Assembly: GCA_964030475.1 (NCBI GenBank)
Contig: CAXIPT010000034.1
Span: 112,405-176,404, forward strand
Length of the DNA: 64,000 bases
DNA from: Tethya wilhelma
Taxonomy: Eukaryota; Porifera; Demospongiae; Tethyida; Tethyidae
Direction of reading: 5' to 3'
Below the pieces are notes generated by a model. It worked only from the letters and a program-made list of their open reading frames with translations. It did no database searches and had not been told where the DNA came from. Below, piece by piece: positions 56,035 through 64,000 of this stretch. The number at the start of each line of letters is the position of its first letter. Positions within the stretch are counted from its first letter, which is position 1. The translations under genes were made by a program, and so were the position numbers.

Positions 56035-56998
56035 ATGACCATGTTGATCTGTGACAATAAAATAATGGTAAGTAAACTTCTTTTTTTTTGCATTGATAAG
56101 TTCGCCAGCCCATAGACATAGTTTAGACAAGGTTGAACATTCATATGTATGCTGGTGGTCCTGCAAGTTTTGATATAAAATTGGGAGGGGTATGTAGGCT
56201 GTGTTGCTCTAGTACAGTTTGGCTGCTATCAACACATGGGGCCTGTGGTGCTCTAGAACAGCTTGGTTGCTATCATCACAGACTGTACAACCATCGCAGA
56301 ATTTAGTAAAGGAAGCTAGTAGAATCGAATTGCGGATCGTAGCCATAGAAAATTCTGTATGAACCCTGTTATAGTATTTATGGTCCCTTCAAGTTGTTAA
56401 TTCATTTGTACATTTATGTTCACATACACAGCTTCATCATGACTGCGTATAAAACAAGCCTTGAAGAAGGAAAGACTTGCACTAGTACTAACCGGCTTTT
56501 GTCAAAGCCAACACATTTTCAAAAGATTTCACCTTAACTATGATTTCTGATCGGCACACTTGGCACGCTATGGATCGACTATACATGAAGCACATACAAG
56601 TTAAGTTAAAAATCTTATTTTTATGTTTTTAAGACACCTGGAATCATTTGTTGACTTTGCTAAGTTGCTTCGCCTGAGCTGTTGACTTGGTTATTGAGTC
56701 GATCTCAAACTATATTGTCTTGATCCCTAGCTCCATCAAATATTTGATTGTGCCATGGTATATGCACTACTATAGTCCTCCATATGTTCTAATTAACTAG
56801 TAGCACTAAACTAATGCTACATACATGTAATTTATTATTACCTGCATGACTCTTTGCTGCATGGTATACTTAGTCTAACATCTGATCTCATGCTGGAAGT
56901 AATTCTATAAACTTAGATTAAGGGCTAGCATTACTGTAGCTACATGCACTCTATATGATGTTAATCACACTGATTCTTTTTCCCTCCCTTTTGGTGTG
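56035..56998 (+). repeat. 1-kb direct repeat, copy 2
   Basis: Pairs with 49589-50660. It starts next to ATCCGCCACTG, the inverted end of a CAGTGGCGGAT element. Confidence 0.88.
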
Positions 56999-57068
56999 TG
57001 TGTGTGTGTGTGTGTGTGCGTATGTGTGTGTGCGTGTGTGTGTGTGCGTTTGTGCGTGCGTGTGCGTG

Positions 57069-57126
<58 letters not shown>
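56992..57126 (+). repeat. GT/GC and GA microsatellite
   Basis: GTGTGT runs with GCGT interruptions followed by (GA)9. Frames across it are artefacts. Confidence 0.9.
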
Positions 57127-57127
<1 letters not shown>

Positions 57128-57405
57128 AAGTCGGGGGGGATATTTGCATGAATATGAGACTACATTCAAGCTTATTTTACACATTGTACACAGATCTTGT
57201 CTATATAATGCCCACCATACTTGTAATATAATATTATAATTGAGCTCATTCAATAACACACAATCACATAGAGAAGAAGAAAGACCTGGATGTACCGTAC
57301 AGTGGGCTATTAACAGAGAATGGAAGGAGTGATGTACACAAAAGGACAAAGCTGTAAGTTATGAATAATTTTGCTAGCTTACAGTAAACTTTTGAAGGAG
57401 TCAGC

Positions 57406-60400
57406 TTATATTGAAAACTTGTCCCATTTTGCACAAATTATCTTGGCATTGTCTAGCTTTTTTCTTAGTTCATTGTATTCAAGAATGTCTTGCTTGGGAA
57501 ATTTATGGTTTATCTTGTAGTATTCTCTCTCAAATTGTTTGATTTCCTCTCTTGTTTTAGTCTTGGTCTTTGTAAGCTCTTTGTATAGATCAGATAGCAA
57601 TTTTGAGTACTCTTCCTTTTCTTGCTCTGATGGCAGTTTTCTTTGTGTCTGTTTATGCTTTAGTTTTTGCCTTAGAAAATCAAATTCATTGAGGTTTTGG
57701 TTTTGTTCTCCTAAAACTTTTGCCATTAGAATAGCTGCTTTGCTTTGTAGGCAACTTGAAGGACATAACAATGTGCCATCGTCTTCATTCCGTGTACATG
57801 TATTGTTTACAGTTAACTGAATAACAGTCTCATCAGTAGTACATTCTTCATTGTTACTCAAAAGTAACGAGAGTCTCTCTTGCTCTCCATCAGGTGAAGT
57901 TGCTTGATGCTTTTCTTGATTACTAGCTGATGTTGGTGGTGGTTGCTCATTTAGCATTTCATACTCTTGTTCCGTTAACTCTGGAAACGGGGTTGTGGAT
58001 GCAGTATCCATCTCTTCATCCTCATTTAAAGTTTCAAAGACTCTTGTACCTTTGTAGTTTCCATCATTATCGTATAGCTAGATGGAGATTGTTGGTAAGG
58101 TGACTTTTTCTTCTACAATCCTGTTCCATGTCTTATCAGCTTCCTCCTGTACACATTTTAGATTGCTGTGCTTGAGAGTAGGTCCATTTGGCCGGAAGTT
58201 TTCATCCATGTCTGAATCAAAAAATTTGTAGCTTCCATCACTTTTGTCCCACCATACACCTGGACCATACTGCAAAAATGAGCTGATTCTCTCTAAATGT
58301 GCTTGCCAACTTGCAAGTCTCTGCTTGACAAATTGTTTGGAAATGATTGATCCTTTGAATCTTGGTAGTTTTGAAGAGACTGATCTAACTATGCTCTCCT
58401 GTTTCATTACTGGCACTTCATACTTATCAGCTTCAAGTTTTTTTCGTGCTTGAATACTAATAAGTATTGTTGGCAAGACATTATCTACTTTCCTGTTAGT
58501 AGCTCTGAGGCTTATGTGTTTAGCTTGGCTAAACAAGCGTTCTTGACTCTCTGCATTTGAAGAAGCAAGTGACATGATCTGGTATTGTATCGGTGCATGA
58601 ACAACTAAGTCATGGAGGTAAACTCCAAAAAGATGGCTTCTTGTCTGATGTTGTGGGTTGAGTAAGAGATCCCTACACAGCTCATGATGTAGCCATGTGA
58701 CATTATAGAGTTTTAGTACCATTTTTGGGCATTGATCTGATTCAGGTAAGTATAGAACTTCCGAGACTCTGACAGTGGTTTCTAGGAGCATGACTACTTG
58801 AGAGATTGTAGCACAATCATAAATATGTAGCTTCAGAAGAAGTTTGATCGAAGCAGTTCGCAAAATAGCTCCACTTACCTTATTTTTTGGCAAGGTTGTG
58901 TTTAGATTTGTGTGCATTCGTTCTTGAGCAATTCAGGAAGAAGATGAGGGATTTCTTTTAAAAGATTGATCAAGTGACCTTTGAGATCATGTAGGGGCTC
59001 ACAATCAAGAACCTCATATTCTTCCAAGTTTAATGCTGAGAGTGACTGTGTTGGGTTCATTGAGAGTAGTGTAGGTACTCTCTGCACACCAGCTAGAATC
59101 TGTGTAAGCCTGTCTTGTAGTTCTGGCTTCAAGTCACCAGCCTCTACCTTTTCTCCTCTGGCTAGTAATTCCTTCTTTAGCTCAGAAATCTTCAAACTTT
59201 CTAATGGCTTAAGAATACCAGGTGACTTACCATACACACCACCTGTAGCAATTTCGGGAGTGAACGCCAAGACAGTTGAAAGGCATGTGAGAGGTCATCC
59301 ATCATGGCGTCTTTGCATCCATACCCTTCCACATTTGTAGGTACCTCCGATTTGAGTACCACGTTCAAACTGCTGTGCAGGTTTGTCTCCACAGAAGAAC
59401 CGAAGTGTGTCGTGAATCACAGCTCCATTGCTAGCTATAAGTGGTGATGATAGATCTTCCAGGCACTTAAGCCGACCAGCTATCAGACCTAACTGTTCAA
59501 CTGGAGATGAGCTACTGGGGGCAATCATATAGATCTCTGGCTCTTCAATAATTGCCTGTATGTTGGGGATATTCTTTCCAAACTTGATTTTGCACTCTTC
59601 TTTCGTCAAAAAGACTGCCGGATCATACACAATCCAAATGGCAAACAGGATGTATCCTGTTTGAAGAATGGTTGAATGGTCATGCCAAATGGCAATCGTT
59701 CAGCTGTGCTGTATTGTTGTCACCTTTTCTCTCAATTGCTCGAGTGAAGCTTCATGGCTTGTGTTGCAGTGAGCTGAATTCAATAAGGTGATCAGGTCAT
59801 TTCTCGTCATTGCTTGGAGATCTGATTGTGAAATGAGCCGCATAAATCTCTCCTGTTTTCTCAGAAGGGTGTTCCTCAGTTCTGTCATTTGAATCTTTCG
59901 TCTGCATATCTCCACATTCTTCAGCTCGATGTTACCTTCATTGGTGACTACTGTTTTTGTCATTGTGTACGGTGTGCATGGCTCTCCGATGGAAAGCTCT
60001 CCAGTTGCAATGAGCTCTTCCTTCTGTTTGCATATCATATCTGCATTTGGTAGACATGATACTGAAATCTCTCCTCCAGATAGTTTGACCTTTTGTTGTC
60101 GAACTCTTGGCAATTTGTCTGTAGAATGCTCAAGTTGGAGTGTGTCAATGCCATTCTTTTGTGCTATTTCTTTCAGTACCTGACCTCCATTTTTGTTTGG
60201 TATGTTAAGTTCTCGTGCTGTCTTCGACCAATTGATTTTATTATCTGGTTGCAGGTTCCTGAGTGTTTCCAATGCACTATCAACATCAAAGTTGAGGTTT
60301 TCCTGACTTGGAATGTGAGATTTTGGACGCTTTGGTGCTGGTGGTGTTTTAAAACTATAGGATAATCGTTTCCTTCTATAACTTGACAGTGACTCGGCTT

Positions 60401-61096
60401 CTGCTAAATGAATGAGTGTTCCATTTTCTGCGAAATGGGTGTTCACTTCAGCAACTATTTTTCGTTTCTTCTTGCGATCTTCCCTTTTTCTTGCTACTTT
60501 AGAACTTTTTGTTGTGAGATTCGACTCTGGTGAAATCTTTGGCAGTGCAAATGTGAAAGAGTGATTGAACTTGGCTTCCCACAAAGGATTAAGTTCTTTG
60601 AGCAATGTTTCTCCTAGTTGTTTCTCTTGTTTCCGTCGTTTTTGCGGTGGTGTTGTTTCGAGTTCGGGGAGATTGATCAGTGAAGCTGGAGGGATGTATG
60701 TTGGCTTTATTGGGAATGATTTTTGTAAGCTTCCGTTTTTATTGAAGCACTCTCTACAGCACGATAAAGTATGCTTCTTTTTGTCATCATCAGATAAAGC
60801 CTTCCATTGGCAAATAGCAAATGTGCTGGTGTACTCTAGTTTAACTGAGCTAGGATTCCATTTTTTTGAAATGCTTTGTTGATATTTTGAGCATGTCGAT
60901 CAAAACGTGAACAGTTTCCACTGGGCTTCTCGATCAGATCACTAGGCAGTTTGTACGTTGCTATGTCAAATAGCTTTTGGAACTCACGTGATCGCTCATC
61001 TCTGTTCACTTCACGTTTTGTGTTTGTGGACTGGGAATCTAGTGTTAACTCACGAATCGCTGTGCGTGCAAACCCACAGTTGATTGTGACGTTCAT
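57406..61096 (-). pseudogene. very long transposon-type protein of a multi-copy invertebrate family, broken
   Basis: Probable start 61096 (MNVTINCGFARTAIREL). Then WNPSSVKLEYTSTFAICQWK, a Cys motif HTLSCCRECF, a nuclear-type basic stretch, LRNLQPDNKINWSKTAREL with NIPNKNGGQVLKEIAQKNGI, GGEISVSCLPNADMICK, GEPCTPYTMTKTVVTNEGNI, IAIWHDHSTILQTGYI, YDPAVFLTKEEC, IASNGAVIHDTLRFFCGD, QIGGTYKCG, ISELKKELLARGEKVE, YEVLDCEPLHDLKGHLINLL, LYNVTWLHHELC and SSNAESQERLFSQAKHISL. The Glu-rich coiled-coil tail ends at 57406. I know this order from many uncharacterised cnidarian and sponge proteins; a DDE-type transposase is suspected from the late N.ESQERLF..AK box, but this is inference. Lesions: shift in the A7 run near 60860, TGA near 59698, shifts near 59335, 59225 and 58910, and TAG at 58078. 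Confidence 0.6.
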
Positions 61097-61194
61097 TTCT
61101 GTATGTGAAATATATATTGGATGTTTCTTAAAATTCGCATAATGATTATTATAGTCTATGGATAGATTTGCATATCTTTCTGTCTTATACACAC

Positions 61195-61222
61195 ACAGTC
61201 ACATACTGACACACACACACAT

Positions 61223-61261
<39 letters not shown>

Positions 61262-61530
61262 GAGGGGGCAACTGGAAGTATTTTGAAGTGATACTGGAAA
61301 TAGTTGGCTATATGGAAGTAAATGACAACTGTTCATTTTTCCGAATTGCTCTGTACATTTTGGCATACGGAAGTGACTCATTGTACGCAATTGCACCCAC
61401 TCTATGCACTCACACACACACGCATACGCTCAAACACACATAGTCACACACTGACACACACACATACACTTACATACTCTCTCTCTCTCACACACACACA
61501 CACACAGACACACGCACAAAGAAATTCAAT
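61195..61530. repeat. CA and CT microsatellites
   Basis: (CA)n at 61208-61253 and 61424-61515 with ACACGCAC and TCTCTCTC interruptions, separated by unique sequence. Frames are artefacts. Confidence 0.9.
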
Positions 61531-62512
61531 GTATTCTCCCTCTCAACTTTGCACCTGACTATATAAGAGATAGCTACTTGAAGAGAGTCACTGCTTACAC
61601 GGTATGATAATCTGACTAGTGTGCATACTCACATAATAAAATTTGTATGCTCTGTATTAATTAACAGTAGCACATGCACACACAACCATACAGTGCACAG
61701 TGTCTTACCTTGACTGATTGATGTCAGCCTCGGACTGTCTGAACTTGACTCAGTTCTAAGACGGTGGCAACACTGAATATTTGCACAACTTGCTTCTACA
61801 ATTGTATTGTGTTGATTTTTGATATTCATTTATTGTGCTACACTATAAAAGTCATGGTTTACCTGCAATATGCAAAGAAGAGTTCTGACTCAGTGTTGCT
61901 TCGAGCTAGCTGTTTGAGTTCCCGCTCGATTTGCCAGGTACAGCTGTTATTAATAATCACGTGGTCACAAGTTGATTATGTGCATAATTAGCAAGCGGCC
62001 GCATGGAGAACTTCTAAAAACCTTCTTTGTTAAGTGCGGCGAGTTAAACGCATGCCTTGCAGAGTACTTTACTGTTGTAAGAGTAGAGTGTAAGGGCAAA
62101 GTTCTGGATCTAATCGTAAGAACTACGAGCAATGAGCAGGAGGTGAGATATTCGCAAATTCCATATTTCTAAAAGTGCTGTTTTTTGAACTTTTGCAATT
62201 TTTTTACTAATTAAAAGCGGGCTATGAGTCTACAGGTTGATTTTACTTTTAGTCATGTATGTTAAATAAAATAAGGCAGCTAAAGTTGAGTAACCACTTC
62301 ATCTTCCTCGCCGCATTTGCATATTTGTTCGAGAAATCTTGATTTTTTATGCATTAATTAAGGCGCGTTAATTAAGGTGGGTGTGGTTTTCTCTCCATCA
62401 ATTACTGGCTTTATCATTACTTTACCATAAATTGTTATTGTTATATGCAAAACAATAGAACATATTATTCAAGCTGCATTGAAACTGTTTACACATAGAC
62501 TTGAAATTTATT
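61531..62512. other. intergenic; one unassigned frame
   Basis: A plus frame at 61972-62172 (LLKTFFVKCGELNACLAEYF) is open but short and unrecognised. Otherwise nothing. 62513 begins the right terminal repeat. Confidence 0.4.
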
Positions 62513-62537
62513 GGTCCCAGTCCTTAATACACCTGAG
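62513..62537 (-). repeat. 25-bp terminal inverted repeat, right
   Basis: Exact complement of 49297-49321. If both belong to one element it would be 13.2 kb and would contain the IS3EU, ISL2EU and long transposon genes. Confidence 0.75.
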
Positions 62538-63150
62538 TAGCTCTACACAGCCAAAATAAGCATTCATACTGTAGCCCAGTATGTGTAGTGCATGAATCTG
62601 TAGTCAACTTTTAGTAGAAAGTTTCTTTTAGAGAGAAAAACACCATAAACCAGCTGTATGTCTAAATTTTAAATTTTACTTGTTCTTTTTTCATCTAGGA
62701 AGGCAAGAATCCACCGTGGTTTAGAGTGTCTGAGCGCTCTTTAGCTGGACAGGAACATAAAGTTTAAAGATTGCTAGATGTTTAGAGAAGACAATGGGTA
62801 AGTTTTAGGATCATATAAGCTATATATCAATAGCTTTTACTGTAGAGAATTGCCAATTAGCAGTGTCCCAGTGGTACATTTGCTGTGCATGCAGTGTACT
62901 TGTTAGCTCTACACTGTCAAAATAAGCATTCATACTGTATCCCAATATGTGTACTGTATGAATCTGTAGTAAACTTTTAGTAGTTTTTATCTCTTAGAGA
63001 GAAAAACACCATTGACCAGCTGTATGTTAGCTAGTATAAATTTAAGTTTTACATGTGTTTTTGTCAATCTATGAAGACAAGAGTCCACCGTGGTTTAGAG
63101 TGTCTGAATGCTTTTGGGAGACAATCCTGGACAGGAACACACAATATAAA
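62538..63150 (+). repeat. two-copy direct repeat of about 240 bp
   Basis: 62538-62770 and 62905-63150 share CAAAATAAGCATTCATACTG, TTAGAGAGAAAAACACCAT, CACCGTGGTTTAGAGTGTCTG and GGACAGGAACA. The shared GAATCCACCGTGGTTTAGAG segment might be an exon, but no frame is convincing. Confidence 0.75.
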
Positions 63151-63300
63151 GATGTGGGACTGGAAAAATTTAGTATGTACATGTAAGTGACCAGCCCATA
63201 TAAGTTTCAATTGATTTGCTAATTACATTCTTTTCCTTAGCAACATATACAACATGTACTGAATAGTGTCTGTATGTTCTAGATGGAATAATGTTCTTAC

Positions 63301-63942
63301 TTAGTTGTTTGCATCCTCGTTTAGGTTTAGATGCCAGATATAAAAACAGTCTGTAGTCGGGTCACCATCATGACACAACCACAGGTTGCATTCACGACAA
63401 AACCACCTGGTGTCGGAATGTTTCCTGCTCAGAGAGCAACGCTGACATCTGTGCCGTTTGTATGCAGTAGCCATTTTTGTTGGGAAGTGCTGGAGAGCCA
63501 GTGGTCTTGCTGTTGTGGCACCACGACCAGGAAAACGACGAGAGCAGTAGCTGCCCACTAGTTCCTCGGCCAACTGCATCCTGAAATCGAAAACCGTCGA
63601 AATTGTTAGAATGCTTGAGGCAGTGTAGTGTTTGTGAAGAACATAACTGTTCGTCACAACAACATCGAGCAAGGAACTAAAAATATACATGTAGAACTTT
63701 CGAAACTTGGTTCGACATCGATAGTAGCCTCTCAGCTGATCTCCAATATCAACTCCTCCCATGTAGTCATTGTAGAGCAGTGGGCATGGAATGTTGATTC
63801 TACTGCCATCTCGAATTCGTCTCTTCATTGTGGTTACAGCATTGGGGTCACACACGGTTAAAAGAACTCTCACTTGTTTTCTATCCATCCACACAGTTGC
63901 TGCAACTTTGCCTCTCTGTAATGTCTTGTGATCACCTCTACA
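63301..63942 (-). CDS. piggyBac-type transposase (PGBD4-like), 3' exon, runs off window
   Basis: An uninterrupted frame follows an acceptor (CTTGTAG) at about 63943. RGKVAATVWMDRKQVRVLL lies at the catalytic-core end; YNDYMGGVDIGDQLRGYYRC is the diagnostic piggyBac box; KFRKFYMYIFSSLLDVVVTN follows. The C-terminal cysteine module is CQRCSLSRK, WFCRECNLWLC and DCFYIWH, typical of the piggyBac CRD that binds the termini. The upstream exons with the first catalytic Asp residues lie right of the window. No lesion is visible in this part. piggyBac transposes by cut-and-paste at TTAA; the TTAA element at 8994-11032 is a possible client, but this is only inference. Confidence 0.85.
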   Translation of the reverse strand, partial: CRGDHKTLQRGKVAATVWMDRKQVRVLLTVCDPNAVTTMKRRIRDGSRINIPCPLLYNDYMGGVDIGDQLRGYYRCRTKFRKFYMYIFSSLLDVVVTNSYVLHKHYTASSILTISTVFDFRMQLAEELVGSYCSRRFPGRGATTARPLALQHFPTKMATAYKRHRCQRCSLSRKHSDTRWFCRECNLWLCHDGDPTTDCFYIWHLNLNEDANN

Positions 63943-63956
63943 AGGATAAGTTTATA

Positions 63957-63957
<1 letters not shown>

Positions 63958-64000
<43 letters not shown>
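63958..64000 (+). repeat. (CA)n microsatellite at window edge
   Basis: More than 20 CA dinucleotides run off the end of the window, in the intron preceding the piggyBac exon. Confidence 0.95.

Noticed and set aside
56951..57349. 132-residue frame with His-Thr runs
   Set aside because: Microsatellite translation; no exon signals.

Overview
The window reads as a transposon-dense stretch of an invertebrate nuclear genome, most likely a sponge. It is AT-rich, with short introns, many microsatellites, and transposon protein families that I know as multi-copy in sponges and cnidarians; the taxon is inference. I find no convincing host gene, tRNA or full-length rRNA gene. Almost every protein-coding signal belongs to a mobile element, and most are broken. 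Ns at 12681, 21758-21844, 23237 and 32750 mark contig joins.

Layout. 1-1321: decayed Helitron-type protein (minus). 1501-2585: first copy of an abundant composite repeat ending in a hairpin MITE. 2620-11275: an old AT-rich satellite split by three insertions with matching target duplications: a Ty1/copia retrotransposon (2791-7408, TTTAA), a long-armed TA element (7552-8652) and a TTAA element (8994-11032). 11330-12130: an 87-bp-type satellite split by a MULE-like MITE with a 9-bp duplication (11435-12070). 13711-14600: broken gene of the GCDYTS/cysteine-rich family. 15405-15810: minisatellite.

16243-33911 holds two inverted copies of one EnSpm/CACTA transposon. The right copy (26450-33911) carries an apparently intact three-exon transposase of about 951 aa, a divergent gene (B) with a Ser/His/Arg repeat protein, and a convergent 170-aa ORF (C). 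The left copy (16243-21145) is truncated and its transposase first exon is split by a 5S rRNA fragment. Between them lie a sequence gap, the 87-bp satellite and a broken MULE transposase (23784-25600).

33951-48300 is dominated by copies of the composite repeat in both orientations, plus a 7-kb palindromic element (40353-47302) that contains a TTA-flanked element with a zinc-ribbon-like protein fragment, and a Gypsy gag relic. 48570-63150 contains a second fragment of that zinc-ribbon protein, an IS3EU-type DDE transposase (one frameshift), an ISL2EU/Harbinger-type transposase fragment, a very long multiply broken transposon protein gene (57406-61096) and two long direct repeats. The right edge (63301-63942) is the 3' exon of a piggyBac-type transposase.

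The three EnSpm genes plausibly work together: the tnp2-type transposase and protein B share a 154-bp intergenic promoter region, which matches the two-gene (TnpD/TnpA) logic of plant CACTA elements. The other elements form a record of sequential insertion; the order can be read from nesting.
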